Positions 23,931 through 32,409 of a stretch of 64,000 bases of DNA are shown piece by piece. Positions within the stretch are counted from its first letter, which is position 1. Every line of letters starts with the position of its first letter. The stretch covers positions 1 to 64,000 of the forward strand of contig CAZMLU010000003.1 in the NCBI GenBank assembly GCA_964567295.1, given 5' to 3'. The position numbers and the translations under genes were made by a program. Under the pieces are notes generated by a model, which saw only the letters and a list, made by a program, of their open reading frames with translations, was not told the origin of the DNA and did not search any database. The stretch comes from SLJK01 sp964567295 (GTDB lineage Bacteria; Bacillota; Dethiobacteria; DTU022; UBA8154).

Positions 23931-26900
23931 ACGAGCACAGGGTTACCTTTAAAAGGTTGATCCTTGAAGGTTTCGGTCCCTATCGTGATCGCACAGAGTT
24001 TAATTTTGGAGAAGAAATAAACTGCTACGTGGCCAGCAATGAAAGTGGCAAAAGCACTATGGTAGCCGGCCTTGTTGCAACTTTTTTCGGACTTATGCAC
24101 CGCCAAAGAGCCACCACCCCCTTTACCCTGGAACGCTTACGCAACTGGGACGACCCTTCCCGCTGCCGGGGAGAAGTTTTCTTTGCTGCCGGGGAACAAT
24201 ACTACCAGGTTATTCGTGACTTCGATACCCACCGGGTTGAACTATGGTTAATCGAAGAAGATTTTACCAGGAAAAAAATGTTGGTAGAAGGCACTCATAA
24301 TCCCGTTGCAACAAAGCGCCTTAAAGTATACGAGGAAAAAATGCAGGAACTGCTGGGAATTAACAGCCAGGAACTGTTCAGTGATACATTTTGCGTAGAG
24401 CAGCCGCTGCCAGAACCCAAAAATATTAGCGCCGAATTACAGGGATTGCTATCCGGCGGCAGAGGAACTGCTTTTTATGATGCTTTAAAAAGGTTAAGCG
24501 CTAATTTAAAGTCGCTGACAAGGCTCACCGGACCCAATGACCGGGGAATAACTGCCCGCAATATGGGTAAAAACGGTATCTTAGAGCATCTTGAGACCGA
24601 GATATCGGAATTGGAGCAGCGCATAGAAAACGGCAGGCAGGTAGCGGACTCCCTGGAGGAAATTTGCGAACAGCTGCTTTCCGTAGAAGAAAGCTTTGAT
24701 AAAAAAAAGGAACAGCTGGATAAAAAAGAAAGAACCAGGCAGGCCTTGTCCAACTGGCAACTTTTGCAGAATGAATACCGCAACGCAGCCCGGGAACGGG
24801 ATAAAATCAAGCAAGCTGAAGCAGAGGTGCGAAAGCTGCAGGAGAAGCTGAAAAAGCTGGAGGATGAGCTGAAGCGGGACTATCCTGAATTTGAAGGTGC
24901 CGCATCGGAAGCAGGTGAAGTCCTGGAAGAACTGGTTCCCCTGGTCAATCAGCTTCAAGAACTCGACGAAACAATCGGCGGGCTAAAAAAGTCCTTGCAG
25001 GAAGATAGCGAAAACTTTACCGCCCTTAATAACGAATTAAGCAATAAATTCAGCGGCTGGGACTGGTTGGGAGCAGACCCGGCCGCCCGCCTCAAAACTA
25101 TTCGCAGAAATGCTGAAACATGTAAAAGAGAGTGGGATCAATTTAGAAAGAACGAAGCGGAATTAGAGGAAATAAATAACGAGTTAAAAAATTACTTTTC
25201 CCCTTTCGAAAATGCTTCTAAAGAAGAACTGGATTTGGCCGGGAATTATCATCGCTACCTCGGCTTGCTGGCCAATACCGAAGATAAAGCCATGCAGGCC
25301 TTGAAAGACGCTCAAGAAAAGAAAAAAAGATATCACGAAGCTCGCGCTGCTTTTGAAAGCAAATACAGTGAACTGGCTGCTATGCCGGAAGATGTAGGGA
25401 AGGCTATAAACGGAAAGCTCTCCGCGATAAAGGAAAAAAAAGAACTTGAAGAATCAGAGAAGCAAATTGCGCGGAAACTTGTCGCCCCTTTATGGTTACG
25501 GATCGGCAGCATGGTTCTCCTGGCAGGGCTGGCTGGCGTCCTTGCAGGGACGAACAACACAGCGTTCCTGTTTCTGGTTGTTCTTGTCGCTGCCCTCATC
25601 GGTTATCATGCAGGCAGTATTATTTATACCCTGACCAATACAAACGCTCGCCGACAACTGGCCCGAACACGGGAAGAGCTGCGGCGGTGCAAAGAAAAAG
25701 TTGACACCTTTAACAATAAACTGGGGCAATGCGCCGCCGCCGATGAGGCAGAATTGGGACGGCTGCTTCAGCGTCTCTACCAATATGAGGAGGAAAAACG
25801 CCGCCTTGGGGAAGAAGAAAAAAATATAGCGGAAGATGAATTGGAAAAACTTGAAACGGAATGGAAAACAGCCGAGAAAGAAAAAAAACAGTTTGACCGT
25901 AAGATGAGTTCCTTTTTCGAGGTTTTTGATGATCTTTCAACTGCTTATAACCAGTGGTTATCCAAGCGGGAAAGAAAGAAAAGGTTGGAAAGTGATTTAA
26001 ACCTCCAGGCCGATGAAACCTGGGGCTGCAACATGGAAACTGCTAGCATCGCCCCCCTTTCGGGTGATACGGCGGAACACTGGCAAGAAGTGTCCTGCTT
26101 TTTACAGGTGGCTGCGGATGCTCCCCCGGAACAAAATGTGGCAGGCATGATAAAACAGCTTGATGGTTTGAACGAAAGATGGTGGCAGCAACAGGAAGAA
26201 ACCGCCGTTAAATTGGCTGAGATTAAAAGCAGTATCAGTAACCTTGACTATAAAATTAAGTCGTGCAGCAGCCAGTTAAAAGAAAAGCAAGAAAAAAGAA
26301 AAGAGCTGTCGAACTACAAAAATCAGCTTGACGATAAAATAAGGGATATATTGGAAAAGAACGGGAACAACGCTGCAATCGCTTTAGAACGTTGGAAAAA
26401 GCGGCAGCAAATTGTCAAAGATAAAGATGCCGCAGAACTGCAGTTAAAAACGGTTTTACATAACAACGGCGTTGAAGATGTGGCTTCAATTCAGAGCCTT
26501 CTCTATCAAAAAGAAGACCATGTAACTGCCCGCCTACTCAGGTGGAAAGAACATATAGAACAAAATCCGGGACTGCCAGGAACTGAAGAGGCCGAAGATC
26601 TGGAGCAGATATACAACTACCTGGAAACTACAGAAAGAGAAATAAAGCAGCTTGAGTCAGACAAAAAAACCCTGGAGCAATCCCGCAGTGAATTGATCAG
26701 AAAACAGGCTTCTTTGGAAGGAGAATCTCCCCTTAATATAGCAGCAGCAGAAATAGAACTTGCGGAGATGAAACAGCAACGCGAAAGACTAGAAATTGAG
26801 GCAGACGCCCTGGAAATAGCACATAAGGAGCTGGAAGAGGCTATTAACGATTTTCGCCATGCCTACAAGGAACACCTGGAGAAGCAGGCTTCATCTTACT

Positions 26901-27238
26901 GCCAGGCTATTGCAGGCGTGCCTGAACGATACGTTGAATTTGACAAGGATTTCAATATAAGTGTGCGGGAAAGCGGGCGCGCGTGCTCGGTAGATCAATT
27001 AAGCAAAGGGGCCCGCGATCAGCTCTACCTGGCCCTCCGTTTTGCCGTGGCCGACCTGCTGGCTGAAGAAATCAAGCTACCGTTATTATTCGACGACTCG
27101 TTTACAAGCACCGATGCCTACCGGCGGGAAAACATTCGCCAGATTTTACAAAAGCAAGCGCAAGAACGGCAGTTTGTGATCATGGCCCATGCAGATACTT
27201 TTTCCACATGGGGACATCCTATAGAACCAAAAGGTTGA
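23927..27238 (+). CDS. SbcC/YhaN-like SMC-type ATPase with a central membrane hairpin
   Basis: Protein of 1103 residues that starts at TTG (23927), overlapping the upstream stop. Walker A is ASNESGKST near residue 38; long coiled coils fill most of the chain. The ABC signature LSKGARDQLYLALRFA and Walker B LPLLFDDSFTSTD lie near the C-terminus. About residues 522-566 hold two closely spaced hydrophobic helices (GSMVLLAGLAGVLAG, then FLFLVVLVAALIGYHAG) where SbcC would have its zinc hook. This is the YhaN layout and suggests a membrane-tethered Mre11-Rad50-type complex. It pairs with the nuclease at 22800. Confidence 0.88.
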   Translation: MNEHRVTFKRLILEGFGPYRDRTEFNFGEEINCYVASNESGKSTMVAGLVATFFGLMHRQRATTPFTLERLRNWDDPSRCRGEVFFAAGEQYYQVIRDFDTHRVELWLIEEDFTRKKMLVEGTHNPVATKRLKVYEEKMQELLGINSQELFSDTFCVEQPLPEPKNISAELQGLLSGGRGTAFYDALKRLSANLKSLTRLTGPNDRGITARNMGKNGILEHLETEISELEQRIENGRQVADSLEEICEQLLSVEESFDKKKEQLDKKERTRQALSNWQLLQNEYRNAARERDKIKQAEAEVRKLQEKLKKLEDELKRDYPEFEGAASEAGEVLEELVPLVNQLQELDETIGGLKKSLQEDSENFTALNNELSNKFSGWDWLGADPAARLKTIRRNAETCKREWDQFRKNEAELEEINNELKNYFSPFENASKEELDLAGNYHRYLGLLANTEDKAMQALKDAQEKKKRYHEARAAFESKYSELAAMPEDVGKAINGKLSAIKEKKELEESEKQIARKLVAPLWLRIGSMVLLAGLAGVLAGTNNTAFLFLVVLVAALIGYHAGSIIYTLTNTNARRQLARTREELRRCKEKVDTFNNKLGQCAAADEAELGRLLQRLYQYEEEKRRLGEEEKNIAEDELEKLETEWKTAEKEKKQFDRKMSSFFEVFDDLSTAYNQWLSKRERKKRLESDLNLQADETWGCNMETASIAPLSGDTAEHWQEVSCFLQVAADAPPEQNVAGMIKQLDGLNERWWQQQEETAVKLAEIKSSISNLDYKIKSCSSQLKEKQEKRKELSNYKNQLDDKIRDILEKNGNNAAIALERWKKRQQIVKDKDAAELQLKTVLHNNGVEDVASIQSLLYQKEDHVTARLLRWKEHIEQNPGLPGTEEAEDLEQIYNYLETTEREIKQLESDKKTLEQSRSELIRKQASLEGESPLNIAAAEIELAEMKQQRERLEIEADALEIAHKELEEAINDFRHAYKEHLEKQASSYCQAIAGVPERYVEFDKDFNISVRESGRACSVDQLSKGARDQLYLALRFAVADLLAEEIKLPLLFDDSFTSTDAYRRENIRQILQKQAQERQFVIMAHADTFSTWGHPIEPKG

Positions 27239-27367
27239 TTTTCGTTTATTGTTGAAACCTTCCTCCTAATTCACAACTTAATCTTGACATTTTCTTCACA
27301 TTCAGTTGATACAATCCTCACACGTTGCCATTATAATATAACCAGCACTCAAAAGGAAGGAGGTGGA

Positions 27368-27685
27368 ATGATGCCAAAAAGGAGTAGATCCTTAATAATT
27401 CTGTTGGTGGTATCCATTATGGTACTTTCAGTCGCTTCAGTGGCTTTTGGTTCTGATGGAATCAGAGTACAAGAAGATATACAGCTTAATGAGGCCAGGA
27501 ATCTTGATGAACAGGAAGAAAACCAGTATAATTGCCAAAAGCAATTAAGGCAGCAAGAAGGTGACGGAGTTTGCAGTGAGGATTGCGAACCTCTTCAAAA
27601 AAGGGAGCAGAACCACGAACTCAAGGAAGAAGAGAGGAAGTTGAAACAAGGCGGTAGAAATCAAGAAGATGGCAACAACGGTTAG
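27368..27685 (+). CDS. Small exported, highly charged protein upstream of a two-component system
   Basis: Protein of about 105 residues. A signal peptide (MMPKRSRSLIILLVVSIMVL, then cleavage near VAFGSDG) is followed by a hydrophilic Glu/Gln/Lys/Asn-rich domain with three cysteines (one in YNCQK, and the CSEDC pair). AAGGAGGT precedes two consecutive ATGs at 27368/27371. I do not recognise the family. Its position directly ahead of a response regulator and histidine kinase suggests an extracytoplasmic stress or metal-related target or sensor accessory, by analogy with CpxP-type proteins, but there is no sequence proof. Confidence 0.6.
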   Translation: MMPKRSRSLIILLVVSIMVLSVASVAFGSDGIRVQEDIQLNEARNLDEQEENQYNCQKQLRQQEGDGVCSEDCEPLQKREQNHELKEEERKLKQGGRNQEDGNNG

Positions 27686-27726
27686 AATAGAAATACTAAT
27701 AAATTGTAGTAAATGACTCTGCGCAT

Positions 27727-27758
27727 AAGCTGTCACGATATTTCTTTCGTGACAGCTT
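27727..27758 (+). terminator. Terminator-like hairpin after the exported protein gene
   Basis: AAGCTGTCACG (27727-27737) and CGTGACAGCTT (27748-27758) are perfect 11-bp inverted repeats with a 10-base loop. The run of T after the stem is short (TTG), so some read-through into the two-component genes is likely. Confidence 0.65.
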
Positions 27759-27868
27759 TGCTAAGATAAAGCATGTTATAGAAGATAGCAACGAGGCCAG
27801 ATCGAGCCAGGGCCTCTCTTCTCGGGAAATGCAAATAATTTCCTCTACCAATGTCAAGGAGGCGGCCT

Positions 27869-28570
27869 TTGACTGAAAAATATAAGCTGGTTGTAATTGA
27901 AGATGAAGTCAAGATCGGGCAGATGATCAAGGATTACCTGGAAAAAGAAGGAGCAGAGGTCTTTCTGGCCAAAGACGGGACCGGTGGCATGAAAATGGTT
28001 AAAGAGAAATCACCTCACCTGGTTCTGCTTGATCTTATGTTGCCCGATATTAACGGCCTGGAAGTATTCCGACAACTGCGCCGGGATATGGATACTCCCG
28101 TCATCATGCTTACTGCTAAATCCCAGGAAGTAGACCGGGTCGTAGGGCTGGAACTAGGCGCTGATGATTATATAACCAAGCCTTTTAGTTTGGCAGAGCT
28201 TGCGGCACGAATCAGAGTGGTGCTACGCCGCACTATGCTTCAGCAAAAACTGCAAAGGGGGCAGGAGAAGGTGATTATCAGAGGCCCCTTTCATCTGGAC
28301 GTGGAGAACTACCAGCTGAAAAAAGATTCCTGGGATATTATCCTGACACCGATGGAATTTAATCTCTTCGCCTTATTGGCCCGTTATCCGGGGCGGGTTT
28401 TCAGCCGCCTGCAGCTCCTGGAAGCTTGCCTTGGTGAAGCATACAGCGGCTATGAACGCTCTATTGACACACATATCAGCAATCTTCGAAAAAAAATTGA
28501 AAACGATCCCGGCCATCCCTTTTATATCACTACTGTATTTGGGTTGGGCTATAAGTATAGTGGCAAATAG
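27869..28570 (+). CDS. OmpR-family response regulator
   Basis: Two-domain regulator of about 233 residues. The receiver domain carries the acidic pair in VVIEDEVK, the phosphorylated Asp in LVLLDLMLPDI (about 52) and the Lys in YITKPFS. The C-terminal winged-helix domain includes YERSIDTHISNLRKKIE and ends in TVFGLGYKY. The TTG at 27869 is chosen as start because AAGGAGG is six bases ahead; the in-frame ATG at 27851 precedes that site. The kinase gene follows after 47 bases. The target promoters may include that of the exported protein at 27368. Confidence 0.9.
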   Translation: MTEKYKLVVIEDEVKIGQMIKDYLEKEGAEVFLAKDGTGGMKMVKEKSPHLVLLDLMLPDINGLEVFRQLRRDMDTPVIMLTAKSQEVDRVVGLELGADDYITKPFSLAELAARIRVVLRRTMLQQKLQRGQEKVIIRGPFHLDVENYQLKKDSWDIILTPMEFNLFALLARYPGRVFSRLQLLEACLGEAYSGYERSIDTHISNLRKKIENDPGHPFYITTVFGLGYKYSGK

Positions 28571-28591
28571 TTTAAATTAAGAGGAGGTAAA

Positions 28592-28607
28592 AGCGGTCCA
28601 ACCCGCT
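28592..28607 (+). other. Hairpin between ribosome binding site and kinase start codon
   Basis: GAGGAGGT (28581-28588) lies 29 bases from the GTG start at 28618, too far for normal initiation. Between them AGCGG (28592-28596) and CCGCT (28603-28607) form a perfect 5-bp hairpin. Folding would bring the binding site to an effective distance of about 13 bases. Confidence 0.35.
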
Positions 28608-28617
28608 GACCCGAATA

Positions 28618-30015
28618 GTGAAAATACGCTCAAAATTTTTCTTTGCCTTTATCCTGGTCATAGCGGTAGCAGTAGCTGTTATGGCCTTTACGTCACGCAT
28701 CTACATTTCCAATATATTTGACCGTTATGTGGAGGGGTACCGCAATGTGGTCCTGGAGCAGTGGGAGTATTTATTTATTTCCTATTACCAGGACCAGGGG
28801 GGCTGGGACGGGATAAAAAATTTTCTTTCAAAACGCCCCGCCAGGGGAAGAGGGGTGACTATGCCTCAGGGACATATGAAAGGTGGCACAAGCGGCATCC
28901 TACCTGGTGAAAGGCTTCTACTTACTGATAAAAAAGGAGAAATTGTGCTTGATTCCAACCTGGAAAGAACGGGAGATATCCTCCCCACTTCCCAAATGGA
29001 GCAAGGACATCAGCTCTACCTCCATGAGGAAGAAATTGGAACCCTTATTCTACATTCTCAAGAGAGCACAGCAGCACTGACACTGGAAGAACAGTTCTCC
29101 CAGTCTATTATGTGGGCCGTCTTTTGGGGAGGGATGATAGCACTCCTGGTAGGAGTAACAGCGAGCCTTCTCCTTACCAGGCAGATCACCCTTCCCCTGG
29201 CGCAGCTTACTGCTTCAGCCCGCCGGTTTGCCCACCGCGATTTTTCACATCGGGTGCAGCTGAAGAGAAACGATGAGGTGGGCAACCTGGCAGACGCATT
29301 TAATATAATGGCAACAAATATTGAGACAAATGACAATCTGCGCAGCAATATGATGGCTGATGTTTCCCATGAGCTTAGAACACCTCTTACCATACTTAGA
29401 GGAAACTTTGAAGCGCTGCAGGCAGGAAAGGTAATAGCCACTCCCGAGCTTCTCTCTTCACTCTATGACGAGGTGCTCAGAATAGGCCGGCTTGTAAATG
29501 ACCTGGAATCTATCAATCTGGCAGAGGCAGGAAAGCTGTTGCTCAGGTATAAAAATGTGGAAGTAAGCGATCTGCTATGGAAAGCTGCTGCTGCCTTCCA
29601 ATACGAAGCAGACGAACGGGGTATAGAGTTCACGGTAGAAGTGGATAGGAAAGTGCAGAGCTGGTTTATGGATGAAGACCGTATGGTACAGGTATTGATT
29701 AACCTTTTGGCCAATGCTTTCAAGTTTTCTCCCGATAAGGGGAAAATAGAGCTTTTAGCCAAGGAAGAAAATGGCTCCCTAGTGGTGGAGGTAAAAGATT
29801 CCGGCCCCGGGATTCCCGAAGAGGACCTTCCTTTTATATTCGAGCGTTTTTACAAGTCCAGCAAAGGCAGGGGGGACGGCAGCGGCCTGGGACTTTCCAT
29901 CGCAAAAAGCTTTGTCGAAACTCATGGCGGCAATATACAGGCCTATAACATACACGGAAGAGGAAGCGCCTTTTTCGTAACCCTCCCTCCACAGTGCGAT
30001 CAAGGTTCTAATTAA
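28618..30015 (+). CDS. Sensor histidine kinase
   Basis: Membrane kinase of 465 residues. A first transmembrane helix (about 7-25) and a second (about 165-187) flank an extracytoplasmic sensor domain of about 140 residues. A HAMP linker, then HisKA with the phosphoacceptor in DVSHELRTPL, then the ATPase domain with NLLANAFKFS, DSGPGIPEEDL and GSGLGLSIAKSF follow. The start is GTG at 28618, since no alternative start lies nearer to the ribosome binding site. It forms a pair with the response regulator just upstream. The signal is unknown. Confidence 0.9.
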   Translation: MKIRSKFFFAFILVIAVAVAVMAFTSRIYISNIFDRYVEGYRNVVLEQWEYLFISYYQDQGGWDGIKNFLSKRPARGRGVTMPQGHMKGGTSGILPGERLLLTDKKGEIVLDSNLERTGDILPTSQMEQGHQLYLHEEEIGTLILHSQESTAALTLEEQFSQSIMWAVFWGGMIALLVGVTASLLLTRQITLPLAQLTASARRFAHRDFSHRVQLKRNDEVGNLADAFNIMATNIETNDNLRSNMMADVSHELRTPLTILRGNFEALQAGKVIATPELLSSLYDEVLRIGRLVNDLESINLAEAGKLLLRYKNVEVSDLLWKAAAAFQYEADERGIEFTVEVDRKVQSWFMDEDRMVQVLINLLANAFKFSPDKGKIELLAKEENGSLVVEVKDSGPGIPEEDLPFIFERFYKSSKGRGDGSGLGLSIAKSFVETHGGNIQAYNIHGRGSAFFVTLPPQCDQGSN

Positions 30016-30287
30016 TTCAACCACAAAGGGCTTGCCGCAAAGTTTGATGCTGAGGCCGACAGGCTGCCATTTTTGCCTGTGGCCTCAATTAATATTAGTA
30101 AGATTAATATCAAACCGGGAACCAGGCAGGGCTTGTGAGTCAGTTCCCTTACCCATTTACCCTGCTCGGTTCTTCCATCGGGATAGCTCATGCTGCCTTC
30201 ACCATGCGCAAAACCGGTCTTCAGCTCACCGGCATATTCTGAACCATCAGGTAAAACTATGGTCCCTTCTCCGTCTAAGTCCCTTCC
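30012..30287 (-). pseudogene. MORN-repeat segment in frame behind the zinc-ribbon gene
   Basis: Directly after the TAA of the zinc-ribbon gene the same minus-strand frame stays open for about 90 codons. It encodes MORN-type repeats (DGEGTIVLPDGSEYAGELK, then FAHGEGSMSYPDGRTEQGKW) followed by a hydrophobic and low-complexity tail ending at 30012. It has no start codon or ribosome binding site of its own. It is either the cut-off 3' part of a longer zinc-ribbon/membrane/MORN protein or a remnant of a separate gene. A 13-bp stem (TGAGGCC/GGCCTCA plus ACAGGC/GCCTGT, 30051-30087) lies within it. Confidence 0.6.
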
Positions 30288-30746
30288 TTACATTACCTGG
30301 TACAAATACTGATCGAGGATTACAGAAATAAAGACCCCTGCAACAGCCGAGAAAAGAACCGCCACGATAAGCAGGATTACTGTCCAAATCAAAGCAGCAG
30401 CAGCAAGGTTTTTCTGGTTTTTGTTTTTACTGCTCAGGGTCCATACGATCATCATAATGATATTAACCACAGGAATGCCAAATACAAAAAGCATGAGAAA
30501 ATAAGTCCCTATCCCCAAAGGCCGGGTGCTATCATCATCGACAGCTTCAGCCCGGGCGTTAGCATTAACGGGCGGGGTAGCAGCAGCCTGTCGGGCCTCC
30601 GGTGATGGAGGCTCTGCCGTCTGATTTTGGGTTTCTGAGACATTCATTTGCTCCGAACCCCCTCCTGCTTCTTCAATGTGAGCCCCACATTCTTGGCAAA
30701 ATGAAGCTTCCGGGCCAACCTCTGCTTGACAATTTTGACATTTCAT
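30288..30746 (-). CDS. Zinc-ribbon membrane protein
   Basis: Protein of about 152 residues. The N-terminal zinc ribbon is MKCQNC with the second pair in FCQECGAH (Cys3, Cys6, Cys18, Cys21). A Pro/Ala/Gln-rich linker and two hydrophobic helices in the C-terminal half (YFLMLFVFGIPVVNIIMMIV and AALIWTVILLIVAVLFSAVA) follow. The ATG at 30746 has AGAGGAGGAGA just ahead; the longer frame to 30878 has no such signal. The fold is common in Firmicutes but its function is unknown. The MORN-coding frame that follows its stop suggests the gene was once longer. Confidence 0.8.
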   Translation of the reverse strand: MKCQNCQAEVGPEASFCQECGAHIEEAGGGSEQMNVSETQNQTAEPPSPEARQAAATPPVNANARAEAVDDDSTRPLGIGTYFLMLFVFGIPVVNIIMMIVWTLSSKNKNQKNLAAAALIWTVILLIVAVLFSAVAGVFISVILDQYLYQVM

Positions 30747-30931
30747 AGTCTCTCCTCCTCTTAAAATGATATTTGTGCCCTTCTCCTCAAACATACCCTT
30801 TGATGCAGAACAATATGCATTATCGGCCTGAAATTGCACCCCCCTTCTTTGCAAACGGGAATATCCTTCTCCCGCCAAAGGATTTTCATAATATATGTAG
30901 AACTATAGAAATAATTGAGGTGACCAAGCGA

Positions 30932-31486
30932 ATGATTTTGAAATCCCATGAACAAATCAAAGTAAAGCATAAACAAAGTGGACGAAACGCAGAAGCTTCT
31001 ATTATAAATACAGATGGAAAAGAGTTTTCCCTGCTCCTGTTATCTGCTTTAGAGCTTTTCCCAGGCGATGAGATCGAGCTGGAATTTTTTTGGTGGGACA
31101 ACACTTCATACATTGTTCAGGCAAATGTGATCGAAACTGATGCAAATATGGTACATGTACTGCAGGATAGAGAAAACTTGTGCCGTATGCAGCGCAGAAA
31201 ATTCCAGAGGATACTATCAAATGCAAAAGTCGAGTTTGTTCTGCTACCCGAGAAAGACCCCCAAACCTTACAAGAAGGTTATATCCAAGATATATCCAGG
31301 AACGGGCTTCGTCTTTCCGTAAAGAAACCCCTAGAGATAGGCAGCAAGCTTTACCTCATGTTCGAAGATGCCCCCTGTAATGAAACAAATTTCACTGTCG
31401 CAGTCAACGGCAAAGTGGTGCGGAAGGAAGGCAAAAAATGCTATGGAATTAAATTCGACAGTCCGCTTCCTTTTGCGGTTGAGTAA
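30932..31486 (+). CDS. PilZ-domain protein (YcgR-like, cyclic-di-GMP binding)
   Basis: Protein of 184 residues with an N-terminal YcgR-type beta domain and a C-terminal PilZ domain. The cyclic-di-GMP motifs are present: RRKFQR (Arg-x3-Arg) at about 86-91 and DISRNGLRLS at about 117-126. The ATG at 30932 follows GAGGTGA with eight bases of spacing; upstream ATGs in the longer frame lack a site. In motile Firmicutes such proteins brake the flagellar motor. No flagellar gene is in this window, so the partner is unknown. Confidence 0.85.
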   Translation: MILKSHEQIKVKHKQSGRNAEASIINTDGKEFSLLLLSALELFPGDEIELEFFWWDNTSYIVQANVIETDANMVHVLQDRENLCRMQRRKFQRILSNAKVEFVLLPEKDPQTLQEGYIQDISRNGLRLSVKKPLEIGSKLYLMFEDAPCNETNFTVAVNGKVVRKEGKKCYGIKFDSPLPFAVE

Positions 31487-31674
31487 TAATATTACAACCC
31501 TTCACTTAAACGCTTCTTGGCAACCAGGAGCGGACTGAGTCCTGCTGTATCGGTCATAATAACAACGAAGAGAACTTTTGCTAAATTTCGACAACAAGCA
31601 TTATAATTCCTTCCTGCCGCTGCCTCTTTTTTACAAAAATAGCATCTTTTCTTCTCTGCTGCTTCAGTATAAGC

Positions 31675-32409
31675 TCAAGAGATCCAGTTGCGGTTAACCT
31701 TGTAAATGCTATACCAAAACAAGAAACCACTGAAACCTATTAAAATTAAAAAGGCGAGGGGAACGGAAAGGTGCCCGTTACCGTTAACGGCTGTTTTTAA
31801 AAGATCCACTCCATAAGTTAAAGGCAGGGCATAGGATAAAGGCTGCACCACCACCGGCAGATCCTGGATAGGAATGAAAAGTCCGCAGAGGAAAAGCATG
31901 GGGAAGCGGAAAAAGTTTGAAAAGGTCTGTGCTTCAAATACCTGGGATACGGAAACGGCAACAAATAACCCCAGGAAAGTAGAAGTAATGGCGATAAACA
32001 AAACACTGCCCAGGACTATCAGCCAGTTAATACCGCTCAAATCCGTTAGAAACGAAGCAAAAAGGACGGGAATGAAAGCATTCACTACGCCGAAAGAGAT
32101 GGCACCGGAGGTCTTGGATATCATTAAGAGGTTCAGGCTTATAGGAGCCAGCAAGAGGCGTTCAAAGGAACGGGCTTTTCTTTCAAAAGTTATAGTTACC
32201 GCCAGCATGGATGTGGTCCCGAACAGGATAGACAAAGCTATTACCCCCGGCAGCAGATCACGAACCTCTACGGGAACAGGAGAGCGCAAGAAAAACATCA
32301 AGGTCCAGGCAATGGGAAAAATTCAACCCCAGCTTATATTCGGTGGTTTCAAATAATAGCTGCGCATATCCTTGGCTAGAATACTGGTGAAAGCTATCCA
32401 GGATTTCAT
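31675..32409 (-). pseudogene. ABC-2 type transporter permease with an in-frame TGA
   Basis: The ATG at 32409 overlaps the stop of the ATPase gene (ATGA) and starts a frame MKSWIAFTSILAKDMRSYYL that reaches a TGA at 32323-32325 (codon 29). The same frame then continues without break (IFPIAWTLMFFLRSPVPVEV onward) through about six membrane helices, including SFERLLLAPIS and FFRFPMLFLCGLFIPI, to 31675. One base change in the TGA would restore a normal permease of 244 residues. TGA is used as a genuine stop elsewhere (for example at 23930), so code reassignment is unlikely. Confidence 0.8.

Noticed and set aside
31487..31674. Short open frame on the minus strand ending in a KKRLSEGL-like peptide
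   Set aside because: No start signal, no recognised family and only about 40 codons; treated as non-coding.
32323..32325. Recoding of TGA as an amino acid
   Set aside because: TGA ends other well-defined genes here, such as the SbcD-like gene at 23930, and no selenocysteine element is apparent behind this codon.
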